A stretch of DNA of 64,000 nucleotides from Favolaschia claudopus (lineage: Eukaryota > Basidiomycota > Agaricomycetes > Agaricales > Mycenaceae): contig JAWWNJ010000030.1 in NCBI GenBank assembly GCA_037176885.1, forward strand, positions 372,001 to 436,000, written 5' to 3'. This document shows, one piece after another, positions 33,365 to 43,599 of the stretch. Within the stretch, counting starts at the first letter, position 1. The number at the start of each line of letters is the position of its first letter. The translations under genes and the position numbers were made by a program. Under the pieces are notes generated by a model that was not told the DNA's origin, did not search any database, and saw nothing but the letters and a program-made list of their open reading frames with translations.

Positions 33365-33551
33365 AGTGTCAACGTAGACAAGTTTCGGCACGATCATATG
33401 ATCGGCCGCCATCGCGAATGATCGCCGGGCGCAAAGGTTATGTAAGATGAGCGTTGGGGCGTGATTTGGTGAGAGCACCGATTGCCGCCTTGTTATCAGA
33501 GTGAATAAGGAGGTGCACGTCACGGTAGTCCAGTTGGACGAGGAAAACATG

Positions 33552-33783
33552 TTGGGTATGTGGACAATGGTCCACATAGGAGGGGAAGCTTGCTTCAGTC
33601 CGTACACGCAATTTACTGAATTTTCGGAGCACAGTCCGAGGTCACATGACACCGACAGCTGGATATCCGAAGTCCGAGGAAAGGCCCGCACAGTGCTTAC
33701 AGCTGTGCTTACAAAGCACCCAGTCATTTGTAAGCATCTGCATTTTGGAGCCCTATACCGATGAATGGGGAAGCAAGCTTCCC
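33552..33783. mobile_element. GTGGACAATGGTCCAC-end insertion, short version (232 bp), 4-bp TSD CATG
   Basis: It starts TTGGGTATGTGGACAATGG, contains the AGCTTGCTTC motif near one end and GAAGCAAGCTT at the other, and is flanked by CATG at 33548-33551 and 33784-33787. Removal restores the DIRS RNase H frame (ELLYHVFLVQLD). It shares both ends with the long version at 16957-18939. A short partial copy lies at 56948-56988. Confidence 0.8.
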
Positions 33784-34689
33784 CATGATACAAGAGCTCG
33801 ATGGCAATGGCTTCAAGCCAGCAAATACCGCGGTCTGGTGCTCGCCAGTCGTCCGCCAGTTTGAAGGAGTACCACCGGCGACCGATAACGATGCCGAGGC
33901 CCCAGGAGGTGGAGGCGTCGTGGTCGTCTCGAAGGGGACCAATGGGGCGTAATTGGCGGAAAGCCAGGGAGTCTTCGAGTCTGCGGCGCCACCAATTGAG
34001 CGAGTTGACGAGAGGGGACGGGAGGAAACGAGTCATGGTGTCATTGCCGTTGTAGTGAGAGAACGCGTTGGAAAAAGCAGGAATGCGGGAGCTTCCGTCG
34101 CGGAAGATGAAGGTTATGTGACAGAGGGTGCCGTCGAGCTTTTGTAATGCGCGCAGTGGGAATTTTTGGGATCGTCGGGTGCCGTTTAGCATGTCTGTGA
34201 CGCGTTGAAGGTAGGCAAGGCGCTTTGGTTCGTGTAGTGAAACTTGTCGTAGCCTGAGGTCCTAGTGGAAGCCGAGGAAGACGTCGTCTGTGAAAGTGGT
34301 GCCGGTTTTGGTTGGGTGCCACGGAACATTCAGAGGATCTATGGGGGCTAGACATGAAGCACGATCAAAACGGTAAAGGAGACCGCAGTCGGGGGTGGTG
34401 GCGTAAGGGAAGCGGAGTTTGAGTAAGTCGTCTTCATAGCCGAAAGTTGCGGTGTCGTTAATTGTCTCTGCGTTCCATATATCGATCGTAGCTCGGCAGA
34501 TCTGCCCAGCATTGCTGCTGGCTGGTCTGGCGCCAAAAGGGTGACAATGGTCTAAAAAGAAATGACCGTCGAAGGAAACAACAAGGAATGGCTTGTGGTC
34601 GGGGAGGACTGGGCATGTCTGGTGATGTCGAACGCGCAGGCTTGTGTTCCGTCCGGAGCGCTTGCGATCTAAACATGGGCGAGTTGAGA

Positions 34690-35115
34690 GGGTGAATGAA
34701 TAGAAGAGAGATCGGTAGAATCTTATTATATAATCTTTGTGGCTGTGTTTCTTACGGCAAAATAGTTCACTTTTCTCATAGCGCCCTCCCTCAGGCCCAT
34801 ATACACTATTATTTTGACTAGAGACAAATATCTACCTTCCGAGAAAAAAAATTGCAGTAAAATGCATCTTCTGGGTCTACGCACCGAGCCCTCGCTCTGC
34901 CTTGTGACATCTGTGACAGATTTGTAACGCATTTTTTCAACCACTTTCCGCAGCACCTTGTTATAATTCTGGCTAGTTTCAAGCGCCGAATAGGCTCCTA
35001 ACTCCCTATTTAAACGCTCCAGGACAAATTCGAGCTCTAGATACTGTGTAAACGGACGGAAACGTGATTATATAATCCAAATTCTACTCCTTGCACGCCG
35101 TTGATCTTAAAAATG
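34690..35115. other. AT-rich intergenic stretch, no gene seen
   Basis: No conserved frame. It separates the DIRS RT part from the TIR element at 35126. Confidence 0.3.
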
Positions 35116-35125
35116 GACTACGTAA

Positions 35126-35831
35126 ACTAGGAAGCGCAACTGCCAACGATTAACATTCTCGGCAAATTATTCCAAGAAATTGTTATATACCCGGAAATTT
35201 TGTCATAGAGCACTAGCCCTGTATCTGTTCTATGGATTCAGCAAAAAGTTTGCGATGTTTTGAGTGAGATCGAGGTCCAAAGTTCGGCATCACCGAATTT
35301 GGCCGATTAACGTAGAAGCGCAACACAGACAAACAAAGCCTGAAGCCTTCCCTGCAGGTCGGGACAGCGAAATATAGGTGAATTGGGGTGCTGAAGATAT
35401 CATACAATGAATTTGACTTGCTGGGGAGCACCCAAAAATATGTGGATCGAACGGCAAAATTCCCGGCTCAGCCTGGCTGCCTTACAGGTCAAAATTCCGC
35501 GAAAGATCGGCTCGTTTGAGTTCGTTAGAAACCGAATCAGTCCAAATTTTTTAAGGGATGACGATTCAACTTTCAAAGACTATTTGAGCACAAGCAGGCC
35601 CATGGAAATCTCCAAAAAAAAGCGGGGAACATCAAATTTCCCCCAGATTTGGCAATTTCTGAGCAATCGCGGCCGTACAAGCTAAACGGTGGATTTCCAT
35701 GTTCCAAAAACCATTCCATCGAATTCAGCGACCTTGAAAACGGTAGGAAGTGCCAGATTTCTTGCTGGAGAATGGTTATCAGGGCCGAAATCCGCGTGTT
35801 GCTCTTCTACGTAATGTTGCGCTTCCTAGTG
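35126..35831. mobile_element. Putative TIR element with ACTAGGAAGCGCAAC ends
   Basis: ACTAGGAAGCGCAAC at 35126-35140 is mirrored by GTTGCGCTTCCTAGT at about 35817-35831, both next to CTACGTAA-type sequence. An additional internal CGTAGAAGCGCAACAC occurs at about 35309. The interior encodes no recognised protein. No clean target duplication was found. It lies between the gag and RT parts of the DIRS-like element and probably separated them. Confidence 0.45.
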
Positions 35832-36075
35832 TACGACTGTACATGAATGATGATGTTACACAAGGACTTTAATTAGACTAGCAATGGATGTTTACTTGAG
35901 CGAGTAACTAGCCAAGAAGCATTAGGAGGTACTTTAATCAGCCATAAGCTGAGTCAATCGATTGGGAGGTGTATATCGTGAAGACTCCTTGACGAGGCCT
36001 TTGCCCCGCAGGGCGTAGAAACAACATACTCATAGGACAGCGGGTGAGCCTGGGAGTCCCGGGGGAGTCTAATGC

Positions 36076-36598
36076 ATGAGCAAGATACGTAGCAGCATGG
36101 GAAGGAAAAGAGGGGACTCAGAGGAGGCAAGAGGGAGGGGAGAGCGCGCTGTGTATCCCTGCTTGCAAGAGATTTGCCTGTACCATTTGCAAAATCCAGC
36201 GGTTCGACACGAAGACATTGCCCGGTTGTATGGCGTCGAACGCAGCACTGTCTCCAAGATTTTAAGAAAATGCGACAATGGGATCCCCGAGAGAAGAAAA
36301 CCGCGCAGAGCACAACGAAGGTGGGCATCACCTCATCTTTGGCATGTCGTCTGAAACGTTTAGACCCTCCAAGTTTCCTGAGATCGAAGGGGTGAAATGG
36401 CTCCAAGAACTTCGTAGCGACGATTCGATGCTGCCCAACTCAATGATCGGAAAAAAGGCCAAGGATATCGCTCGTGAATTGGGTCTACCGGAAGATCGCT
36501 TCAACGCGTCGTATAGTTGGATAGCAGGCCTCAAGCGGCGGCATGAGATGAGCACGCGTAGCGGAATTGTTGGAGAAAACTCGAACGGGGTCGAATAA
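36076..36598 (+). CDS. CENP-B/pogo-type DNA-binding protein (helix-turn-helix only)
   Basis: Two exons joined by a 43-nt GT-AG intron (36321-36363) give a protein of about 159 residues. The N-terminal half contains a psq-like helix-turn-helix (VRHEDIARLYGVERSTVSKI, residues about 43-62). After the intron comes the second, CENP-B/Tc5-type helix-turn-helix: KWLQELRSDD, IGKKAKDIARELGLPEDRFN and SYSWIAGLKRRHEM. This bipartite layout is the DNA-binding domain of centromere protein B, fission-yeast Abp1/Cbh and pogo/Tigger transposases. The DDE nuclease is absent and the frame stops cleanly, so it is either a truncated pogo transposase or a domesticated DNA-binding protein. It lies on the opposite strand to the surrounding DIRS-like element. 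Start chosen at the first Met; MGRKRGDSEEARGRG at 36100 is an alternative. Confidence 0.75.
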
Positions 36599-36654
36599 AA
36601 AAAGAGGAACAAAAAACGCAGGGTGCCTCTCACCGCCAGTATTTCCTTCTACTT

Positions 36655-36850
36655 ACCTCCAGTCTCCTACCCAGCCTCGCTTCCGAGTTTGGGGAAGTCA
36701 CTGGGGGCGAAGGTTTTTTGTAAAATCTGAGATTTGGCTGTGCTCGTAATATCAATTGTCAGATTTGATCTTATTACTCCCGAACTTCAACTCTCCAGGG
36801 AGGCTGGCATAAAATAACCGTAAACAAGATAGCCACATTCCAAGAAAATA
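36655..36850. repeat. Half copy of the 61706-62127 foldback element
   Basis: CAGTCTCCTACCCAGCCTCG followed by GATTTGATCTTATTACTCCC and CCAGGGAGGCTGGCATAAAA matches one arm of the foldback at 61706-62127, with divergence in the middle. Only one arm is present. It abuts the 3' end of the DIRS-like gag. Confidence 0.7.
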
Positions 36851-36899
36851 TTCGACAAGTCGTGTTTTCAAGAAATGCGGCATGGGCCCCAATTCACTT

Positions 36900-37740
36900 C
36901 GGGAAGTGCTTCGAAACGGGCAGATCTCGCCGTGAACGGATGCGAACGCCGATCCGTCACAAATGTCGCACCAACGCCCCATCCAATATATCGTCGTCAT
37001 CATCATCCTCCTCTCCCCAACGCGCTTCTCGACGCACAAACTGCTCAAGGAGGGTCGGAGCCTAGCAGAAAGCTCAGGCTGTTTGACGCTGCTTGTCAGG
37101 GCAGTCAGGAAGCTGCATGTTGCAATCGGAACATGTGTGGCGGTAGTGGCAGTTCGCGCCGGCTTTGCAACGGTTGTTGTTGTAGTTGCGACAAATCTTG
37201 ACGGCGCCCTTACGCTGCTTGTTCCCGAGATTTGCTTATTGGGGCTAGATCCAGAGCCTCCGGAGAGGCTGGCAACGACTGCGACGCCTCCCTCTGCCAG
37301 GTGGGCGTCATGGACGTGTCGGAATTTGTGGCTCTCGTTAAAGAGAATGTCCCGGCGCTGCCCAATGAAAACGCGAGCGGCACGGTCATAGTTAATAATT
37401 CGGGAGTGTAGAGAGACATGTCGACTGGGGAACAGATCGTTGATGTGATTCCAGTAGGCTCGCAACTTCAAGCTTCGCCCAGGGAAGGCAAAATTGACAG
37501 CGTCTTCGAAGACCCGGAAGGCGTTGATCCATTGACTGTGAGTGGTAATTTTTGTGGCCATTTTCGATTTCTTGACTTCTTATCACCGACGACCAGCTGC
37601 TGCGTATCTTCCTGGTCGGTTGTGGCGAAAGTGTTGGACAGGATGGCATCGAAGTCAACGAAACGGTCGAGGAGGACTGGGAATAAATCCAAGATCCAGA
37701 GATCGCTCGCCTGTTGCTCCCTAGTGAGATTTGCAATCTG
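36900..37740 (-). pseudogene. DIRS-like Gag, frameshifted
   Basis: Read right to left: LLDRFVDFDAILSNTFAT (about 37660-37610), then in another frame TTHSQWINAFRVFEDAVNFA and LRAYWNHINDLFPSRHVSL, IINYDRAARVFIGQRRDI, a Gly/Ser-rich linker, and in a third frame a CCCH-like zinc finger ICRNYNNNRCKAGANCHYRH followed by TCSDCNMQLPDCPDKQ. This order (a FP-x-R...Y..hI..LF block, then a C-x8-C-x5-C-x3-H finger) is typical of Gag proteins of basidiomycete DIRS-like retrotransposons. At least two frameshifts make it non-functional. It lies upstream, in the same orientation, of the RT/RNase H remnant at 33.0-34.6 kb, so both are probably one original element. Confidence 0.75.
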
Positions 37741-38211
37741 TTAAAAATCTCGACATTGTACTCATTATTCCCAGAGGAAATTCCGATTTTACGTGTTCCT
37801 GCGACTACGCTGATAATTTTTTTTTTTGAACATGATCCTCTTCTACATCATGTTTTGAGTAAAGTCCACCACTTTGACCAAGCATGAACTGTCTTCCAGC
37901 ACCCAGTATATCAAGATTACATTTATTTGTTGTTTTCGCATGACTTTCCTTATTTGGGGTTGCGCGACAAAAAAGTCCAAAGGTCTCTGTGACTGCACCG
38001 AACCTTCACTAAATCTCAACCAAATCCAAGGGACTTCTGCTATGGATGTTTGCTGGGGTCAGAATTGAGCTACTGACTAACTTTAGGCTATAATTTGATC
38101 CAAAATCACAAGTTAGGTACACACCCTTTTGAAATTTTGCGCAAAAATTTCGCGCTTTTCTAACCCTAGACTAGGGTTTCTTCGTTTTCTCTGAAATGCG
38201 AATTTTGCCTA

Positions 38212-39091
38212 CTCGGTGTCCACAAAAGTAACCGGAAATTCGCTTATTGTTTGCCAAATTTGTAGTATTTTCGGAAGCAAACTAGATAGGTGTAATCCTT
38301 GCTTTATTTTGGTCACATATCATACATATCATGTGTAAAGCTGCTCAGGAGAGACCGTTGTAGAGGGACAAATCTATCAGCTGTATTTTGATGGTGATCA
38401 ACAAAGTCAGTGCAACACAGCTTGTTCTGGGAGGAAAATTATGGTTTTGATTTTGCAAGACTCTTCAGCATGGTGTCCTTATGTGGGCACGAACACTCAA
38501 TGTTGAAAAGAAACTGTGTACAGTTGATATCTGTAGCGTTTATTTTGACTGTCTCAGTCTGTCACTTTCAACCGATCGTCAGACAGTTATTTGGGGTGTT
38601 TCAAGCAACAATTCAATCAGTTCTGGTGTTGTTCCACCTAATAATGAACACTGATTGTGTTTAAGAGGCCTATTGCTATTGCTGCTGTCTTCAAACTTGC
38701 ATAAATGTGAGTGCAAAACTGAAATTTAAGCAAAAGGTTGAAAATTCTGGTTTCCACAATTCTGGTCCAATAGTGCATCATTTGGAATGGTTCAAAGGGC
38801 TTGAAAGATACCAATAGAGCGCTAATGTAGCATGCATTGTGCAAAAATGGTCAACCATGCTTATTTGAGCAAACAGCAACCAATTTCTTGCACAACGTTG
38901 ACAACTTGGCATTGCCAAACAATAACATCATGAATTCAACTAGCTCTAGAGTGATGTAAAAAGAGAAGATCTCCAACTTAGGGAATGATCTACTCACATT
39001 GAAAGGTATGCAGCCAGGTGCAGAAACCGCGGGAAACTCACGTGATCGCGGCGAAATATCGGCATTTCCGGTTACTTTTGTGGACACCGAG
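38212..39091. mobile_element. Tc1/mariner-type non-autonomous element, 880 bp, TA duplication
   Basis: The ends CTCGGTGTCCACAAAAGTAAC and the inverted GTTACTTTTGTGGACACCGAG are flanked by TA (38210-38211 and 39092-39093). It is related at its tips to family A (5623-6148). Its AT-rich interior holds no recognised transposase. Confidence 0.85.
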
Positions 39092-39169
39092 TACAGCACG
39101 TTCCTGCTAAATCTCGTTTCAAAGAATTTTGGCCAAAATTCCGACTTGATATGAAGTTGTGTCTGCTAC

Positions 39170-39790
39170 CATAGTGACCGGGGGCCTGATATCGGGCCTG
39201 ATCGGGCCCATCGGTTAACTTGACCGGCCCAGCCAAATTTCTGCCGTACGGTACCTCGGACTCCTCGGCCGTTAGGATGTGGCGAAGGCGTTCACGTTAC
39301 CGTACCGTTACCGACGGGCCCAAGACATTGGAACTGCTTTGATTACTATTGTGCCCAATGGGTATGAATTCTCCCAATGGGTCTGAATTCACGGTTTCCT
39401 GCTCCCCCTCTTTACTTTTTGCAAATTTCCGGCATGTATTCTACTAATAACTCCACCAAAAAACTTGAGAATCTGCGAGGAGGAAGGTATGAAACAACGG
39501 TTACCAACATCACAGTCAGTGATCCCGCAATATATCCCAATGTTCTGACTTCCCTCTTCACCGTTTAAACCGTGGAGAGCTCCTACAGCATAAATGAAAA
39601 AATCGGCCATATATCTTTTTGAATGCCGAGGCACTCTTGTTCGGGCGCGGCTAGTAACGACTTATGTAATTCCGGTGTTTTATGTTCAGCCCGGAGACGT
39701 CTAACGGTCTCCTGGCAACGGCACAAGCTTGTATAAGAACTCAGACGTCCTAAACAACGTCCGAACGTGTTCTGACTTCGTCAAATCAGT
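39170..39790. other. No supported gene; GC-rich palindromic remnant at the start
   Basis: GGGCCTGATCGGGCCCATCGG at about 39194-39215 resembles the palindromic element at 63783-63903. The remainder shows no recognisable feature. Confidence 0.3.
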
Positions 39791-39796
39791 CTGAGT

Positions 39797-40671
39797 TTGT
39801 GTCCAACTTGCGTGGTTGCTTTGAAGGTACTAACCACAGACATATGTACAGTGCCGTTTTGCGCAAAATGCAAAAAGAACGTGAAGAGCCTTTCGGCTCT
39901 TCAAGATCATTATCGAGGAAAGGCTGAGGCGATCCATCCCAAGTGTTCAAAGTGCCTAAAAGGATTTTACAACAACAATGCTGCAGTGGAGGTTTTCTTC
40001 TTCTTCTTGTGTATTTTGACAAAAATTTATCATTCATATAAGCACTACAACACCGCGCACCCCAAGAAGAGGTGCTCCTGCGGAGTACAAGTATATATAG
40101 AGAATCTGGAGGACCACTATATCAACTCATGCTTTCATCCTACTTGTATAATATGCGACGTTGGATTCAAAGACGACACAGCTCTCAACGAAGTGGGTGC
40201 TTGGTGCGCCATTAATTTCTTGCGCCATTAAAACTCAACAGCACAGTATATATGCGCACGCTAGTCTTCGCTGCACCATCTGCAAGTTCCAGTTCAGAAC
40301 CAATGTGGAGCTTAAACTCCACTTCAATCTATCGATGTTTCATCCAAATTGCCCAACTTGCGGGCATGGATGTCCTGACGACTCGACTCTTGAAAAGGTT
40401 ATTAGGGTCACAATATCACCGGTATATGACTCAAAATGAAGTACAGCATATACTACAAGTGCATCCATTCATCTCAAGGAGAATCCGTACCTTGCTGGTC
40501 CCAGGACCAGCAGCAAATGCTTTGTGGCACTCCGTAGAGGTTCGTAGAGGCCCATGGCCAAAACGTACGCTCAAATTTGCTTGCCAGAATACCTCGTGCA
40601 GTCAACATCAGACTCTTGGCACCGACCGGCAGATGTCCAGTAGGGTTTCCCCTCTCCCACCACACATGTGA
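39797..40671 (+). CDS. C2H2-like zinc-finger protein with one finger module per exon
   Basis: Three to four modules follow a shared plan. Each has C-x2-C, about ten residues, L..H, then H-P-x-C-x2-C, and ends shortly before an intron; the next exon starts with H-x4-H. The first module has FCAKCKKNVKSLSALQDH then IHPKCSKCLKGF. Intron 39992-40042 leads to HYNTAHPKKRCSCGV and FHPTCIICDVGFKDD. Intron 40193-40241 leads to HSIYAHASLRCTICKFQF and FHPNCPTCGHGCPDD. Intron 40398-40446 leads to HILQVHPF and a tail to 40671 with less clear pairs. All three introns are phase 0, 49-51 nt, and split the same place in the repeat. This family is common in mushroom genomes and probably binds zinc; targets are unknown. 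The 5' start is not resolved: 39797 is only the edge of the open frame, and a preceding exon may exist. Confidence 0.65.
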
Positions 40672-40679
40672 CCCAAAGC

Positions 40680-41050
40680 TCAAGGGCGTAGGGGGGGTTC
40701 GTGAGGACAAGGGGGTGTGAGCGGGAGCTGGGCCCTCCCTGAGCGTTGAGGGTTACATAGGCCGACAAGGTGTAGACAGACATCGTGGTGCAAACAAACA
40801 GTACACGGCATATACGTAGTCTGTATTTCAAAATTTGTTGGCGCCTGTCAACCAGGACCACCCCTCCCCCTCTCCTTCTATATCGGGAAGGAGATTCCCA
40901 CCATCGGTCCGTGCCGAAATTTCCGCCGTCGGCGATACCGTGATGCTGTTTGGCCGTTGCTCCGGCTGCTCCTGTCGTGTAGAGACGAGCTCGTAGCTAC
41001 TTATATTCTGCTCAACACAATATGTTTGCCAAAGCCTTTGGTGCGCTTAA
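40680..41050. other. No supported gene
   Basis: Contains G-rich and C-rich stretches (about 40690 and 40860) and no conserved frame. Confidence 0.3.
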
Positions 41051-41054
41051 CTTA

Positions 41055-41262
41055 CACTAACTCGGCAAAAAAAATGTCCGATCGGTTTTTGCTTCGTTTT
41101 TGCACGTTGATGGCGCATCATATTTTGCCGCAAAACAAATGCGGTAGAATAATGCCCCTTGATTTTACAAACTACACTGTAAGTCATTTGAAGCCGAAAT
41201 GTATGTCCATTGTTGAGAAATATGCGAAATATCGATCGGACATTTTTTTTGCCGAGTTAGTG
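41055..41262. mobile_element. Tc1/mariner-type MITE, 208 bp, TA duplication
   Basis: The ends CACTAACTCGGCAAAAAAA and the inverted TTTTTTTGCCGAGTTAGTG are flanked by TA (41053-41054 and 41263-41264), with ATGTCCGATCG inside each arm. No coding capacity. Confidence 0.85.
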
Positions 41263-41269
41263 TAGTCGC

Positions 41270-42570
41270 CACCAATTGCTGACAACGGTTATTACTCAAC
41301 CAAGAAAACCCAGATTTCATATTCCTCTTGTAAAAGTGCTCAATTCAGTGTGAGGAAACTTTTCACAAGACCGATTAATATTTGGTGCAAAAATGAGGGA
41401 GTAATTGAATATTCAGTCCGCCAAATTGGGACTCCCTGCCACATAACCACCACATGGGTGCACACAAGCTTGTTCACGCACTCTCGTGAGTGTCCAACTT
41501 GAATAACGATGCTTTGCTCGCTGCAACACCAAAACTTGGAATATCCCGGAACAAAAAATTCGCCGTTTTGGTTGCGTTTTGGGGCATTTTGTGCCCGGCG
41601 AGGTACATTCCAGAAGATTTTTCGCCTCCGGCGGATTTGGGACTAGTGCAACTTTTGTGGTGACTAAGTTAACCGCACCATAGCTCCCGTTAACACTCAT
41701 GAATTTTTGACAGAGTACAATTGTTCAAGTGCGTCACACATGAACAGAAAAAATGACTACCCCATTTACAATGACTACCCCATTTACAATGACACACAGA
41801 TTTACAGCACAATTGAAGACATCCAAGGTCCCGATGTTGTTCACAGTCTGCCGAATGCTCGGCTTGGCCGGATTGATTTGATCTGTAGGGTAAACATGAC
41901 TCCCAAACCGGCAACACCACCCAAATTGGACTGGAAGATGGTTTGAGTACGGTATGAAATAGCCAAAACAGCTGGGGCTGGCGTATTCAACATGCAGGAA
42001 CCTTTCCCTACCCTTCCGGGCAAGCTTGAAGCCGAAAAACTATTTGACTTACAAAAGTTTTTTTTCGGACCCCCGAGGGACCCCCCTCCCCTACATGATG
42101 TCATGGACCCTTATCGTTGGACCCCCTTGGCCTGACCTACCTCCCTGAACACACACACACGGCATTTGAGTTGTTAGTAGTTGGATTTTGGATTGTGTTA
42201 GTGTTTTCTGTGGCCACTGTAGCTTCGACAGTAATGTTGAAGGCGTGAGACCATCACGCGCCGCCTTTCCTATCTGTCCGTTTCCTCGCTACACCCCCCC
42301 CTATCCGTCCCTTTGTATATTCCTTATATTGTGTCGTACGTACCGATTTCCTGTAGCTCTCGCACCCCCATCTCGTCGCTCTCTCGCGCCTCGAATATAC
42401 CTGCCTGGGCTCAATCTTGTGTGAACCATAACCTGTTCTATAAGTAATGACAGCGAAGTATGCCCAAAAGCGCCCTTACCATCTCCATGACTTCACTCAC
42501 TCTCAACTTGGTCTCAACGACGGGAACTTCTCCATTCCGAGGGCGGGCATGCCATGGACTGTATGTGCCT
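41270..42570. other. No supported gene
   Basis: It includes a direct duplication of the 19-mer GACTACCCCATTTACAAT (about 41754-41790) and a poly-T/C-rich motif (TTTTTTTTCGGACCCCC, about 42058) shared with 29170. Open frames carry no recognised domain. Confidence 0.3.
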
Positions 42571-42575
42571 GTTTA

Positions 42576-42840
42576 CTCGGTGTGACCAAAAGTAACCGGA
42601 ATTTGGCTTTTTAGAGAGGAATTTCAAAACTCAAACAGCTTGAAGTGATACAGGGCTCCTCTAAATCATTTTTTATACGACTTACATGCTATGGGCATGG
42701 CATGTAATGTGTTGTTTTGAGTTGGTGAATCAATCTTTGAAAGTGGACCAATTTGGAAATGTTTGTGGTGGTGGGCACCGACCGGGATCTTGATGGGACC
42801 GATGATTTAGGTGATGGGATCACCCCAGCCAAATCTGCAA
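42576..42840. repeat. Isolated left end of MITE family A
   Basis: CTCGGTGTGACCAAAAGTAAC after TA (42574-42575) matches the family A terminus and the following 100-150 bp resembles it loosely. The opposite end was not found, so this copy is truncated. Confidence 0.55.
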
Positions 42841-43058
42841 GGCCAGAATGGTCGGGTGTTGTTGGCGAAACTCAAGCATGAAAATATTAGAGTCTATACA
42901 CGATAATTCTTGTATGAGCATTCCTGAGATGTCAATGGACAGCTTTTTAAAATATCCTTCTTCAGTCAGGATTTCACTGTTTGGTTATCATCATTTGGAC
43001 GCGAAAATCTGCAATCTGGCTGCATTGAATTGATGATTGGGACCAAAAACACGCCGGC

Positions 43059-43440
43059 TTGAAGTGCCGTCGCGTGAAAATGGCCCGGAACGGTCAGAAA
43101 TCAAAATCCCCACCTACGCTCTTCACTCTCACGGCAATCGGCGACGTCGAGAATTTGCTCAAACTCTCTGTCAAACCAGCACCGGCCATCGCCGTCAACC
43201 CCGCTGCCCTTGCTGCCCGTAATGCGGGCCTAATTTGCGTTAATCCCAACTGCAAACGCACCGGCCACCTCATCGAAAATTGCTACTGGCCTGGGAGCGG
43301 TAAGGAGGGCCAATTTCCACCGAACTTTGGCAACCACCACACACGTTTCACTCATACTGCGACAATGGCGACGATTCACCGCGTTCTTGATTCTCTCTTT
43401 TCCTACTGGGCTGCACGGATCTGGGGGAGTGTTGTAGGAT
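43059..43440 (+). pseudogene. LTR-retrotransposon Gag fragment with a CCHC zinc knuckle
   Basis: The frame contains ICVNPNCKRTGHLIENCYWP followed by GSGKEGQFPPNFG. C-x3-C-x4-H-x4-C with the GKEGQFPP tail is typical of the zinc-knuckle end of Gag in basidiomycete LTR elements. Only about 100 residues with Gag character are present; from about 43380 the frame runs on through unrelated hydrophobic sequence to 43571. No protease or RT follows. Confidence 0.7.
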
Positions 43441-43599
43441 TGATCCGTGAGCTCCCATTCCGTTCCGCTTTCTTTTCGTCGTTTCATCCTCTTTTGCACC
43501 CGTACTGTCACATCACCATCACCATCATCTTTACTACCTTATATACTGCTCGTTACCTCGCTGCCCGCTAGTCACTTGTTCCCCACGTCGACTAGCGTG

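Larger units (their letters stand above)
33030..34640 (-). pseudogene. DIRS-like reverse transcriptase and RNase H, interrupted by two MITEs
   Basis: Read right to left: DHKPFLVVSFDGHFFLDH and PFGARPASSNAGQICRATID (RT palm-like region), IDPLNVPWHPTKTGTTFTDD (about 34340-34285), LQRVTDMLNGTRRSQKFPL, then the RNase H region STSWGLGIVIGRRWYSFKL with ICWLEAIAIELL. A MITE (33552-33783) follows, then FLVQLDYRDVHLLIHSDNKA and AIGALTKSRPNAHL. A second MITE (33179-33364) separates YVDT from HLNDADRPSRGKSPF, and the protein ends near VPGDW at about 33050. Both MITEs, once removed with one target copy, restore the reading frame. DIRS elements replicate via RT/RNase H and integrate with a tyrosine recombinase. 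The stop near 34265 and shifts near 34350 and 34530 show further decay. Confidence 0.85.
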
